DNA from: an uncultured Lachnospiraceae bacterium
GTDB taxonomy: Bacteria; Bacillota; Clostridia; Lachnospirales; Lachnospiraceae
Direction of reading: 5' to 3'
DNA: 64,000 nt
NCBI GenBank assembly: GCA_910577675.1
Contig: CAJTOR010000015.1
Location: 20,892-84,891, forward strand
This document shows, one piece after another, positions 44,336-52,799 of this stretch. Positions within the stretch are counted from its first letter, which is position 1, and each line of letters begins with the position of its first letter. The position numbers and the translations under genes are program-made. Under the pieces are notes generated by a model that searched no databases, was not told the DNA's origin, and worked only from the letters and a program-made list of their open reading frames with translations.

Positions 44336-45964
44336 CTAATCATGGCTGCCAAGCAGCGCCTCCAATTCATCCGAGAAATTGTAGACAATCTTGATTTGGT
44401 TGTTTTCATAGATGTAAATCATCGAAATCATCTCAACCACCGTCTCCCGGTCAAGGTGCTCTAGCTGCTCATTCTGCAACAGCCTGTCAATCCATGGGTT
44501 GACGGAAAATGACTGGCTTTCCACCGCGCGGTTGATTACTTCGATTTTAGACCGGATGACGGAAATCTGCTGCTCGTACTTCCCTTTGTGCCTTAAATAT
44601 TCCTCCCTGCTTATTACCTCGTCGGAATAATCCTCATAGGCGCGATCCTTCTTCTTCTCCAACCGCTCCACATCCACCCGGTATCTGGAAATATCCCCTA
44701 ACGCGTTCAGCGCATCGGACTTCTTCTGTCTGCGTTCCTCCTCAATCAGCCTGCCCATGTCCTTCACGGATTTGATAATCAGGTTCAAGTCCTGCAAAAC
44801 GATGCCCTCCAGTTCCTCCTCCGTGATTCTGTGGATGCTGCAATGCCCCCTGCCATAACGGTTATAGCTGCCGCAGTTAAAGACTATTACCCCTTTCCGG
44901 ATAATTTTTACCATCGCGCGCCCACAGTCTCCGCATTTTAAAAAACCTGCAAACATATGGACATTCTGTTCCAGTTTTGTCTGCCTTGTGTTACGCCCAA
45001 GTAAATCCTGCACCTTATCCCAAGTATCCATGTCAATAATCGGCTCGTGGGTGCCTTCAACAACAATCCACTTGTCCTTCGGCAGCAAGACAGCGTTCTG
45101 TTTGCATATCTGCCGGAAATTCTTGTTCTGAACCATGTTCCCGATGTACATCTCATTCTTCAGGATGTTCCGTATGGTTGAATATGTCCAGTAGGATGTG
45201 GAATCCAACCGGTTGCTGTTGCGGTAATTCAGCCCACACTGTTTCTTATACTCCGAGGGGCATGGTATTCCCTCGGAGTTTAGAACCTTCGCAATGGTAT
45301 TCTGCCCCATCCCGCCAAGGTACATGCCGAAGATGCGCCTCACGATACCGGCGGCATATTCGTCAATTTCAAGGTGGTTATGGTCATCGGCGGACTTTAC
45401 ATAGCCGAAGCTTGCGAACGCGCCGATGAACTGCCCCTTGCCCTGCTTCGCACGGAACGTGGAACGGACTTTCTTCGAGATGTCCTTTGGGTAGAATCCA
45501 TTGAACATGTTTTTTATGTCAATCATCATATCTTCGCTGGTATCCGTATCGTAATAATTCTTATTTATCCCGTCATTTATAGATATAAACAGGACTTTCC
45601 GGCTCGGAAAATAATCATTTATGTATTCCGAAACCTTCGGCATGTTCCTGCCTAGCCGTGACAAATCCTTGACCACCACGCATTGTATCTTTTTATCCTC
45701 GATGTCCGATATCATCCGCATAAAATTCGGCCGTTGGAAATTTGTCCCGGTATAGCCGTCGTCGATATAGGTCGAAAATAGGCATAAATCGTCGCGGCTG
45801 TTCACAAAATCCTCCAGAAGCAGGCGTTGGTTTGCTATGCTGACACTTTCCCCTTTGTCGCCGTCCTCCCTTGAAAGGCGGATGTAGAGGGCGGTGCTAA
45901 GTTGGTGTGGTTTGTTGATATCTTTTTGGCCTTTCTGTGTGTTAGTCGTTATCCTTTCCGACAT
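44336..45964 (-). CDS. Large serine recombinase (integrase of the element)
   Basis: The product has 542 residues from the ATG at 45964, with GGAGG eight bases upstream. An earlier in-frame start would add about 75 residues that overlap a real small gene in another frame, so it is rejected. The resolvase domain has the catalytic Ser31 in YIRLSREDGD and VVKDLSRLGRN. The recombinase domain follows. The zinc-ribbon has CGDCGRAM and CGSYNRYGRGHC. A long coiled coil (EEERRQKKSDALNALG) comes at the end. Relatives such as TndX or TnpX excise and insert conjugative or mobilizable transposons. Confidence 0.93.
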   Translation of the reverse strand: MSERITTNTQKGQKDINKPHQLSTALYIRLSREDGDKGESVSIANQRLLLEDFVNSRDDLCLFSTYIDDGYTGTNFQRPNFMRMISDIEDKKIQCVVVKDLSRLGRNMPKVSEYINDYFPSRKVLFISINDGINKNYYDTDTSEDMMIDIKNMFNGFYPKDISKKVRSTFRAKQGKGQFIGAFASFGYVKSADDHNHLEIDEYAAGIVRRIFGMYLGGMGQNTIAKVLNSEGIPCPSEYKKQCGLNYRNSNRLDSTSYWTYSTIRNILKNEMYIGNMVQNKNFRQICKQNAVLLPKDKWIVVEGTHEPIIDMDTWDKVQDLLGRNTRQTKLEQNVHMFAGFLKCGDCGRAMVKIIRKGVIVFNCGSYNRYGRGHCSIHRITEEELEGIVLQDLNLIIKSVKDMGRLIEEERRQKKSDALNALGDISRYRVDVERLEKKKDRAYEDYSDEVISREEYLRHKGKYEQQISVIRSKIEVINRAVESQSFSVNPWIDRLLQNEQLEHLDRETVVEMISMIYIYENNQIKIVYNFSDELEALLGSHD

Positions 45965-46121
45965 ATTTGTTTCCTCCATAAACTGGATGTTCCTGTGGTT
46001 TGTTCGACAGATATGTACTGTCAATATGGTGCCGAATGAGCCTGCGGACAAATGATTCAAGACCACATTGGTTGTTGTAGTCCCGGATGATTCTGTAGCG
46101 GCGGATGTTGTTGTTTGGCAT
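45942..46121 (-). CDS. Small 59-residue protein upstream of the recombinase
   Basis: ATG at 46121 follows GGGGGC at seven bases; the frame of 59 codons ends with TAA at 45942. It starts MPNNNIRRYRIIRDYNNQCG and is basic, with a Tyr/Asn/Arg-rich character. It overlaps the recombinase start by 23 bases, and its last part carries the recombinase ribosome site, so translation is coupled. Function unknown; a role as an accessory factor of recombination is a guess from position. The gene is too short for most gene finders. Confidence 0.6.
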   Translation of the reverse strand: MPNNNIRRYRIIRDYNNQCGLESFVRRLIRHHIDSTYLSNKPQEHPVYGGNKYVGKDND

Positions 46122-46252
46122 GTTGGCTGCCCCCTTTCATAAAACAAATTTAACTTCACATTGTATAATATGCGTGTCCTGCCCCACAAAAACCTTGTCC
46201 GGCGCTATTTCAATCAGCTCCGAAGTCCATTTGAAATAGCGCCTCTCTGCTA

Positions 46253-47419
46253 TTAGTTTACTAAAACCCCCTTTGCATTTTTTGTTTCGGCAGCTTCATA
46301 GGCGGATACTCTGATTGGGTATTCCACTATGCTCCCCCCAACCATCAGTGCCCCGTGGGTAACGAACTCACCCTGCTTTAAATTCCGTAACATGAGTCTC
46401 CATTCCCCCGTTGATGCCACGTCCACCATTTTTGCAATCTGGTTGACACGGTTCACATCCGGCTGAAAAAGTAAAATCATCCCGCATTGTGTCAAACGTT
46501 GTTGGACAACCGATGCACTTCCCTGTAACAACTGCTGCGTCGCCAGAATTATGTTGAGATTGAATTTCCGCCCCTCAGACAGTATTTGCGCCAGAGAACT
46601 ATTTTTTCCTGAAAGAAGGCTTTGGCATTCATCCACGAATGCATAGAGCCCACCCTCAATTAAACGCCCTGCCATCGCCAACCTCCACAGATAGGACAGC
46701 AGCATTTCAGCCACTAGTTCCTGCGTGCCAAGCGAAAACCTTCCCAAGCGGACAACGTTGATATGTCCCTTCTGCGCAAACCACTGACCGCTCCTGAAAA
46801 TGTTGTGGGCAGATAGTTGGTGCAGCCTTTCCGCTATCCCATCCGCCACCTTGCTCCCCATCCTTGCGAGGGCATGATCGATGGCTCTGAACCCTTCCCT
46901 CTCAAATCCTCCCTCCTGTGCAACATAACCCACGGCTGTCCGTAAAACTGCCTGTTGCGACATCCCCAGATTTAATGTCCGCCCCAAAACATTTGTTACT
47001 GCATCGACGGTATCCGACAAATGCTCTTGGACCCCATCCGCGTATACCAAAGGTTCAAAAAAGTTGCAACAAATTCCGTTCTGGTAAGCATCAATTTCTG
47101 TCAAATATTTATTAAAATCCTCCTTATACTTCCAAAATATCTGATTTCCCGACAACGTCTGGTGCATATCCACAGCCACGACAGTTCCGCCCTGCTTCAC
47201 AATCTCGATCATAAGTTTCTGTGCCTGAACGGTTTTTCCACTTCCCGACTTCCCTAATAAAAGCATATGATTATTCATGGATATATCAGTATTAAAGTAA
47301 ATTTTCTTGTCTTTATTCAACAATGCATACCATCTCTCCCAAATCAACATTGACCATTTAAGAAATTTGGTGGAAGGGAACAAACTTCTATGCCCAGACA
47401 CAAACCTTGTCCCTACCAA
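46253..47419 (-). CDS. Truncated HerA/VirB4-type conjugation ATPase
   Basis: The frame has 388 codons with a TTG start at 47419 and only a weak ribosome site. Walker A LLLGKSGSGKT is already near residue 56, Walker B LYAFVDECQSL near 265, and IILATQQ is the sensor-like motif. Full VirB4-type proteins of clostridial ICEs have several hundred residues before Walker A, so the N-terminal domain is missing. This looks like a decayed remnant of a conjugation system, though the ATPase core is intact. Upstream there is no remaining coding sequence up to the xis gene on the other strand. Confidence 0.75.
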   Translation of the reverse strand: MVGTRFVSGHRSLFPSTKFLKWSMLIWERWYALLNKDKKIYFNTDISMNNHMLLLGKSGSGKTVQAQKLMIEIVKQGGTVVAVDMHQTLSGNQIFWKYKEDFNKYLTEIDAYQNGICCNFFEPLVYADGVQEHLSDTVDAVTNVLGRTLNLGMSQQAVLRTAVGYVAQEGGFEREGFRAIDHALARMGSKVADGIAERLHQLSAHNIFRSGQWFAQKGHINVVRLGRFSLGTQELVAEMLLSYLWRLAMAGRLIEGGLYAFVDECQSLLSGKNSSLAQILSEGRKFNLNIILATQQLLQGSASVVQQRLTQCGMILLFQPDVNRVNQIAKMVDVASTGEWRLMLRNLKQGEFVTHGALMVGGSIVEYPIRVSAYEAAETKNAKGVLVN

Positions 47420-47496
47420 ACCACCGCTTTCTTTATTAACTGAAAAAAATCAATGTAGTTTAGGCAAATCTATCAGGCTATATCTTTGCAAATACT

Positions 47497-47540
47497 GTCA
47501 GCCCGCAAAGGCTATGGTGGGCTGACATGTGGTTTTTTCT
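47497..47540 (+). terminator. Hairpin with T-run
   Basis: GTCAGCCC (47497-47504) pairs with GGGCTGAC (47519-47526), and GGTTTTTT follows. Active in the plus direction, which leaves the xis gene 100 bases downstream with its own promoter. Confidence 0.55.
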
Positions 47541-47639
47541 CCCCTGCTTCCCCTTTGCATGGTCTGTGTGGTTCCGTATTTTGTTTAGAAATAAATATGG
47601 AAGGAACATTTAAGTAAAACAGATAAGGAGGATGGAAGC

Positions 47640-47825
47640 ATGTTGGAGCAGTACCAAGATATCATGACCGTATATGATGTGGCGGAAGCCCTTTTCATCG
47701 GGAAGAACCGGGTTTATGAACTGTTGGGGAAGGGTATCCTGAAAGGCTTTCGGATTGGGCGGGTATGGAAAATCCCACGGGAGGTGGTACAAGAATATAT
47801 CCGCTCACAGGGCAGGTTAAAGTAA
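47640..47825 (+). CDS. Excisionase-like HTH protein
   Basis: The protein has 61 residues with the excisionase/MerR-type HTH (IMTVYDVAEALFIGKNRVYE), a wing (GFRIGRVWKIPREVVQEYI) and nothing else. AAGGAGG stands ten bases upstream. Such proteins bend the ends of mobile elements and steer the recombinase towards excision. It is encoded on the opposite strand to the recombinase and the ATPase. A large near-perfect hairpin follows (47,836-47,894). Confidence 0.8.
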   Translation: MLEQYQDIMTVYDVAEALFIGKNRVYELLGKGILKGFRIGRVWKIPREVVQEYIRSQGRLK

Positions 47826-48137
47826 GCCACCCACCGCCAAAACAGCCATAAAATCCCTGTTATGACATCTGGGGACTTTATGGCTGCTTTTGGCTGTCCT
47901 GCTACCAATTTTCTAACTTCCTGAAAGTATCTTAGACAAAATTTACTGTTGTTTTGACGGTTCCCAATCCTTAGAATTTTATGATGGCTTGAAAAAAGAT
48001 TTCACAATCGTTTCGGAAAAACCGTGTAGAAAGCGGTTACAATACGCGCTGCTCTGATACTGGTGGTGGTATCTAAAACCAATCCATTTCGCCAGTGCTG
48101 TCTACTTTATAAGGTACATTATAGTTACGGATGCATG
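47826..48137. other. Non-coding stretch with long hairpin and possible gene remnant
   Basis: The arms GCCAAAACAGCCATAAA (47836-47852) and 47877-47894 pair over 17 bp with one bulge and form the terminator of the xis gene. Behind it a 46-codon open frame without a start (about 47,918-48,058, ending KRLQYALL) might be the tail of a lost gene. Nothing else is seen. Confidence 0.5.
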
Positions 48138-48977
48138 TTATATGGATGCCCCGACCTTCATATACTCTTCCGCCCTTTCTTTCGACAAATGGAACTTTTG
48201 CTGTAACCTCCTTGAAATGTCATAGTCTGACATCTCCACTTCCCTGTACGTAGAAATCACTTCATAAATCCCTATTTCCATCCCTATTTCTTTCCCTTTC
48301 TCCTGATTCTCCTGATCCCGCATCAACAACGTCATATACTCACGCCTCCATTCTCTGTTCTGCCTTGCCTTTTTTACTGCATCCTCCAATTTCTGCACAA
48401 AAGAATCTTCCGTTTTCTTTCCCGCGACATAATCCAAAAACGCCCGCAGTTCCCTGCTGGTATCCTCCATTTCGCTCTCGGTATTTAGGAAAATCTTCGC
48501 CGTATCGTCCCCTAGCAAAATCCTCTTATTTTCCTCACAAAAATTCCTGAAAGTATAAATGTGCCTCCCCTCCCCAAATAAATCAAACGGGCAGATGAAA
48601 ATCACAAAGCTTTTCTTCAGTTTTTTATACAGTTCCCCTTTGTCAATCATCTCCAAATCCATCATCGCCTGGTAATATCTTGTTCTTTTCGGCAGATCTT
48701 TCGTATCAGCAACCTGCATTTCGATATCATAAATAACCCCTTCCCCATCCTCCACATATACGTCCAGCCGGACACTTTTCGCATCCAAGTCCACGTTGAT
48801 TGTCTTTTGCAGGACAGGGTATTCCACATGGTCAATCTTCATATCCGGGAATATTCTTTGAAGCAGCCCTTTACACAATTCCGCATCCTGCATCACCTTC
48901 CCGAATATAAAGTCATTTGATATCCCCAATTCCTCCCATACTACCTGATTATCTTTCTTTTGCTCTTTTTCGTCCAT
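48138..48977 (-). CDS. Rpn-family PD-(D/E)XK nuclease, copy A
   Basis: The product has 279 residues from the ATG at 48977, with GGAGG nine bases upstream. The N-terminal part NDFIFGKVMQDAELCKGLLQ and VRLDVYVEDGEGVIYDIEMQ carries the nuclease core (Asp in RLDVYV, Glu in IEMQ). This matches the Rpn/PDDEXK_2 family, called recombination-promoting nuclease or putative transposase. The C-terminal part differs from copy B (SRRLQQKFHLSKERAEEYM). Copies vary most at this end, as known for the family. It lies inside the element, 2.2 kb from the right end. Confidence 0.85.
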   Translation of the reverse strand: MDEKEQKKDNQVVWEELGISNDFIFGKVMQDAELCKGLLQRIFPDMKIDHVEYPVLQKTINVDLDAKSVRLDVYVEDGEGVIYDIEMQVADTKDLPKRTRYYQAMMDLEMIDKGELYKKLKKSFVIFICPFDLFGEGRHIYTFRNFCEENKRILLGDDTAKIFLNTESEMEDTSRELRAFLDYVAGKKTEDSFVQKLEDAVKKARQNREWRREYMTLLMRDQENQEKGKEIGMEIGIYEVISTYREVEMSDYDISRRLQQKFHLSKERAEEYMKVGASI

Positions 48978-49118
48978 AAACCATAACCTCCAAAATTTTC
49001 CTGGCTCACTGTCAGTCTCCTTCCTGTGTCTGTTTTTATGTTTCCCCCTCTTCTGTAACATGCCTATAATATGAAAAACACTTTTTTATTTATTCGTACA
49101 TTTTTTACCATCATTCAA

Positions 49119-49310
49119 GTAGAAATCACTTCATAAATCCCTTCCTCCCGATTCTCCTGATCCCACATCAACAACATCATATACTCATGCTCCATTTCCT
49201 GTTCCCTTTTACTTTTTCCGCCGCTTCCGCCAATTTCTGCACAAAGGAAACAGGAAGTCATTCGATATCCCCAACCCCTTCCACTCTGCCTGGATATCTA
49301 TCTTCGCCAA
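49119..49310 (-). pseudogene. Internally deleted copy of the Rpn-family nuclease
   Basis: The stretch keeps pieces matching the C-terminal half (49,119-49,250, like 48,249-48,400) and, directly after, the N-terminal region around NDFLFGK (about 49,257-49,300), while the middle is missing. The frame is broken. It shows an array of at least three copies, one decayed. Confidence 0.7.
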
Positions 49311-49366
49311 TTCTTTTATCATACTGCCATGCCTATTTGATAGGGTACATCCTATTTCTCCCTATC

Positions 49367-50212
49367 TTACACAAGCACAAGTTTTTCTCTTTCAATAACA
49401 GCTTTTACTTCATCAACCCTTTTATTGGTACACAGGGCAATCTGCTCCACAGTAAATCCATTCTTATACATGCGGACAATAGTCTCTATCTTTTCCTGCT
49501 CACGTCCCTGTTTATGTCCCTGCTCCAATCCCTGCTCAAACTTTTCCTGATCCCTCATCAACAATGTCATATATTCATGCCTCCATTCCCGATTCTGCTT
49601 TGCTTTTTTCACAGCATCCTCCAGTTTCTGTACAAAAGAATCTTCCGATTTCTTTCCTGCGACATAATCCAAAAAAGCTCTCAGTTCTTTGCTGACATCT
49701 TCCATTGTGCTCTCTGTGTTCAGGAACACTTTTGCTGTCTCATCTCCTAGTAAAACCGCCTTATCTTCTTCACAAAAATTCTTAAAAGTATAGATATGCC
49801 TCCCCTTCCCAAACAGGTCAAATGGACAGATAAAAATCACGAAACTTTTCTTCAGTTTTTTATACAGTTCCCCTTTGTCAATCATCTCCAAATCCATCAT
49901 CGCCTGATAGTACCTTGTCCTCTTAGCCAGCTCTTTTGTATCTGTCATCTGCATCTCTATATCATAGACAGTACCCATGCCATCCACCACATACACATCC
50001 AGGCGAACACTTTTTGCATCAAAGTCCGGGTTAATTATCTTTTGTAAGGTCGGATACTCTATATGTCCAATTTTCATCCCTGGAAAAATCCGCTCAAGCA
50101 GTCCCTTGCACAGTTCTGCATCCTGCATTACTTTCCCAAACAGGAAATCATTCGATATTTCCAGTTCCTCCCATATTTTCTGGATATCTATCCCCTGCTC
50201 CTTCTCATCCAT
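49367..50212 (-). CDS. Rpn-family PD-(D/E)XK nuclease, copy B
   Basis: The product has 281 residues from the ATG at 50212, with GGAGG ahead. It starts MDEKEQGIDIQKIWEELEI; the catalytic region is VRLDVYVVDGMGTVYDIEMQ. Most of the first 235 residues match copy A; the C-terminal end (ETIVRMYKNGFTVEQIALCTN) is of another type. Its ribosome-site region is also the same as in copy A (GGAGGTTATGGTTTATGG), so the duplication includes the leader. It lies next to the right end of the element. It might act on host DNA, but no function is known from the sequence. Confidence 0.85.
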   Translation of the reverse strand: MDEKEQGIDIQKIWEELEISNDFLFGKVMQDAELCKGLLERIFPGMKIGHIEYPTLQKIINPDFDAKSVRLDVYVVDGMGTVYDIEMQMTDTKELAKRTRYYQAMMDLEMIDKGELYKKLKKSFVIFICPFDLFGKGRHIYTFKNFCEEDKAVLLGDETAKVFLNTESTMEDVSKELRAFLDYVAGKKSEDSFVQKLEDAVKKAKQNREWRHEYMTLLMRDQEKFEQGLEQGHKQGREQEKIETIVRMYKNGFTVEQIALCTNKRVDEVKAVIEREKLVLV

Positions 50213-50360
50213 AAACCATAACCTCCCAACTTTGCATTTCATTCCTGTCAGTACTCAAGTATAAATATCTCTACTATAAGTATATTTCAAAACAGCCCTA
50301 CTGTCAATCACAAAAAACGGGTATGTTCTTCGTTATCCACTTTATCCGCTTCCTTGCCCG

Positions 50361-50379
50361 TTCCATCAAGCAACCATCC
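50361..50379. repeat. Right terminal inverted repeat of the element
   Basis: Its reverse complement GGATGGTTGCTTGATGGAA matches the left end at 16 of 19 positions. Confidence 0.8.
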
Positions 50380-50387
50380 GCGTGGGG
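50380..50387 (+). repeat. Right direct repeat of the element
   Basis: GCGTGGGG, same as 43,331-43,338. It marks the point where the deacetylase frame resumes. Confidence 0.85.
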
Positions 50388-50961
50388 AAATGAGGACACT
50401 TCCCGCATACTGGAAATCCTGGCAAAACACGATGTACATGTGACTTTTTTTATGACGGGCGGCTGGATGAACAAATACCCTGACGATGTAAAAGCAATCC
50501 TTGCCGGCGGGCACGATCTTGGCAACCACAGCCAGAACCACAAACAAATGTCCACTCTCTCCCTTGCAGAGTGTAAGGAAGAACTAACTGAACCGCACGA
50601 ATATATTAAAGAATTAACCGGCGAGGAAATGATCCTCTTCCGTCCTCCTTACGGCGATTACAACGACACTGTTATCCAGGCGGCGGACGAATGCAGCTAC
50701 TATACAATCCAGTGGGATGTGGACTCCCTGGACTGGAAAGATTACGGAGTGGACTCCATTATAAAGACCGTTACACAGCACAAGCACCTTGGCGACGGCT
50801 CAATTATCCTGATGCACAATGGTGCAAAGTACACGGCGGACGCACTCGATTCCGTAATCACGATATTAAAAGAAAAGGGCTATGAACTGGTGCCGATCTC
50901 GGAACTGATTATACGTGATAATTTCGATATCGACCACGAGGGAAGACAGTATAGTAAATAA
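50380..50961 (+). pseudogene. Polysaccharide deacetylase, 3' part, split by the element
   Basis: From AWGNEDTSRILEIL the frame holds the rest of a NodB-type domain: HVTFFMTGGW, the metal-binding GNHSQNH (H-S-x-x-H) and RPPYGDYN, ending YELVPISELI. Joined to the 5' part it gives one continuous 261-residue protein, normal for PdaB-like deacetylases, which act on peptidoglycan or other cell-wall sugar. The 19 codons before it in the same frame (from 50,323) are element sequence. A terminator follows at 50,975. Confidence 0.9.
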
Positions 50962-50974
50962 ATGCTTATTTAAC

Positions 50975-51025
50975 AGCATGTGGACAAAACACATTCCCCA
51001 AGTTTTGTTCACATGCTCTTTCTTT
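50975..51025 (+). terminator. Terminator of the deacetylase gene
   Basis: AGCATGTGGACAAAAC pairs, with mismatch, with GTTTTGTTCACATGCT, and CTTTCTTTT follows. Confidence 0.8.
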
Positions 51026-51137
51026 TCCCGCAGTATAGTTTCTTCCGCTGCCATATTTTGTTTTACCAAAATCAGGATTCCCTCTCCCCCGCTCACCGAT
51101 AAGTTCCATATACCGCAGGAAAAAATTTAGATGACCA

Positions 51138-51818
51138 TTATCTTTCCGGCATCTTAAAATCTGCAAGTGCCCTGTTTAGATAGTCGTTAAATGGTTTCAT
51201 AACACGGAAAATTTCTGCTGCCTCCGCCAGAAATCCTTCATTACTAAGCTCTTCATCCTTTACCGGATATTCGAGATACCAGCTCTTAAATTTCAGATAT
51301 TCCGCCTGCGGATGTTCTTTCCCATATCCTGCCGGGACATTCTTTAATGCAGTTCCCCTCACAGTGAAATACTTTTCAAATTCCGGCTCATGAATAATTT
51401 CTTCCCACTCTTTTCCATTCCCTGCGATATAGCCCCGAACCATCGCCGTAGCCTCTTTAAACATATCCGCAAACAGACCGCCGCCCAAAAAAGACTGGTT
51501 GTCCGGTTTTATCATCAGATAATATCCAACTGGGACGGGCAATTTCCCCTTAGAAGAAATATGCGCGCGGAATGCAGGATTATAAGGTGACTTGTCATGA
51601 CTAAAACGGGTATCCCTCACTATTTTAAAAGTAAGGTCTTTCGGATTGTTCAGTAAAACACTGCTGTCAAACTTTCCGATTTCCAAAATCAATGCCTGCA
51701 ATAAATTTTCAAACTCGGCATTTGCTTTTTTGAAGTCTTCCTTATTCTCATGGTACCATTCACGGTTATTATTTTCTTGCAGCGCAGATAAATAATTTAT
51801 TATCGACTTAATATCCAT
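51138..51818 (-). CDS. DUF2461 family protein
   Basis: The protein has 226 residues with the family segments NNREWYHENKEDFKKA, FRDTRFSHDKSPY-like (VRDTRFSHDKSPYN) and GGGLFADMFKEA. The family (TIGR02453) is widespread and uncharacterised. It starts 15 bases after the sigma factor gene on the same strand, so the two are probably cotranscribed. Length is normal. Confidence 0.85.
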   Translation of the reverse strand: MDIKSIINYLSALQENNNREWYHENKEDFKKANAEFENLLQALILEIGKFDSSVLLNNPKDLTFKIVRDTRFSHDKSPYNPAFRAHISSKGKLPVPVGYYLMIKPDNQSFLGGGLFADMFKEATAMVRGYIAGNGKEWEEIIHEPEFEKYFTVRGTALKNVPAGYGKEHPQAEYLKFKSWYLEYPVKDEELSNEGFLAEAAEIFRVMKPFNDYLNRALADFKMPER

Positions 51819-51833
51819 ACTCTCTCATCTCCT

Positions 51834-52685
51834 TTATGAATTTTGGATAATAGAAAACTGTGTGGAATCTAACAATTCCTGTATCAGGTTTTTTATGCGC
51901 TCAGGAGATTGATAGGGTTTGCAAAATGAAAAATCCTGCGATAAATTATCAATATCTTCCATGGCATTTTTCACATCAAACAAAATGCTCTCCGAGATTT
52001 CCGCAGCTTTTGTATAGTCGAGTTGAAGAGGGTTTATCCTGTGGTTCTTAATTGCATAATTAACCCTGTCCTTACACCTGCATTTTCCACCGCCGTACTC
52101 CCCGCAATAGCTGTTAAGAAAATCTGCCATTTTTTCGCGCACGCGGGAAAGCCGCTTGCGGTACGCCTGCGGGGTCATCTCCAAAATATCCCCGGCAATA
52201 CGGCTGTCAACTTTAAACATTGTACCCAATATAAAAATACATCTGCTTTCCGTATCAAGGCACTGCAGCATCACATTGGTACAGGACATTTTCAGTTCCT
52301 CCGCAAGAATATCCTTTTCCACATTCTGTGTTAAATCCGGCACATCCTGCATCTTCCCGTTTTCTATATCATCCCCATAATACTCAAAACTTAACGGATA
52401 ATGGGCGAACATATGCTTTTTGTAATTTTTTAGATGGTTTGCGGCGATACTGAATACCCATGTAGTAAATGAGCTATCCCCCCTGAACGAGGATAAGTGG
52501 GTAATCATTTTAAGCAGAATATCCTGCGTGGCATCCTCCGCATCCGCAAATGTACCAAGCATCCGCAAAGATAAGTTAAATACTATGTCCTGTACACCTG
52601 CAACCAGCGTTTCAAGGGCTTCTTTATCCCCCGCCGTAGCTTTATCAACCAGAGCCTGCAATTCAACATTCGTTTTTTTATTCAT
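51834..52685 (-). CDS. RNA polymerase sigma factor (ECF-like) with C-terminal extension
   Basis: The protein has 283 residues. Region 2 holds DAEDATQDILLKMITHLSSF and region 4 DTESRCIFILGTMFKVD and MTPQAYRKRLSRVREKM, as in ECF-type sigma factors. After region 4 there is an extra part of about 100 residues, beginning with a cysteine-rich CGEYGGGKCRCKD that could bind zinc, then a mostly helical end. No anti-sigma gene is adjacent, so the extension may control it. Followed by a DUF2461 gene after 15 bases. Confidence 0.85.
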   Translation of the reverse strand: MNKKTNVELQALVDKATAGDKEALETLVAGVQDIVFNLSLRMLGTFADAEDATQDILLKMITHLSSFRGDSSFTTWVFSIAANHLKNYKKHMFAHYPLSFEYYGDDIENGKMQDVPDLTQNVEKDILAEELKMSCTNVMLQCLDTESRCIFILGTMFKVDSRIAGDILEMTPQAYRKRLSRVREKMADFLNSYCGEYGGGKCRCKDRVNYAIKNHRINPLQLDYTKAAEISESILFDVKNAMEDIDNLSQDFSFCKPYQSPERIKNLIQELLDSTQFSIIQNS

Positions 52686-52764
52686 AGATTTTTACCTCCT
52701 ATTTAATTAGACACTGCTCCCCCGCCCGTGTGACATAAAAAATAAAATATCTTTCTTTAAACAG

Positions 52765-52794
52765 CGAGGGGGCAATCAAATGACTGCCCCCTCG
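52765..52794 (-). terminator. Terminator of the blaI-M56 operon
   Basis: A perfect 10-bp GC-rich stem (CGAGGGGGCA and complement) with a 10-base loop stands just after the stop of the M56 gene. The T-run is weak. Confidence 0.7.
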
Positions 52795-52799
52795 TTCCC

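Larger units (their letters stand above)
43339..50387. mobile_element. 7.05-kb serine-recombinase integrative element
   Basis: The interval separates two in-frame halves of one deacetylase gene, is flanked by GCGTGGGG repeats and has 19-bp imperfect inverted ends. It encodes a large serine recombinase, an Xis-like protein on the other strand, an N-terminally truncated conjugation-type ATPase, a retropepsin-like protease with a small partner, and Rpn/PDDEXK nucleases. No relaxase or complete transfer genes remain, so it is either a degraded ICE or an integrative element that moves with a helper. The boundary is exact at base level. Confidence 0.85.

Noticed and set aside
47918..48058. 46-codon open frame with protein-like composition ending KRLQYALL
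   Set aside because: No start codon and a stop just upstream; noted only as a possible gene remnant
48138..50212. Rpn nucleases as insertion-sequence transposases
   Set aside because: No own inverted repeats or target duplications around each copy; they sit as cargo inside a larger element
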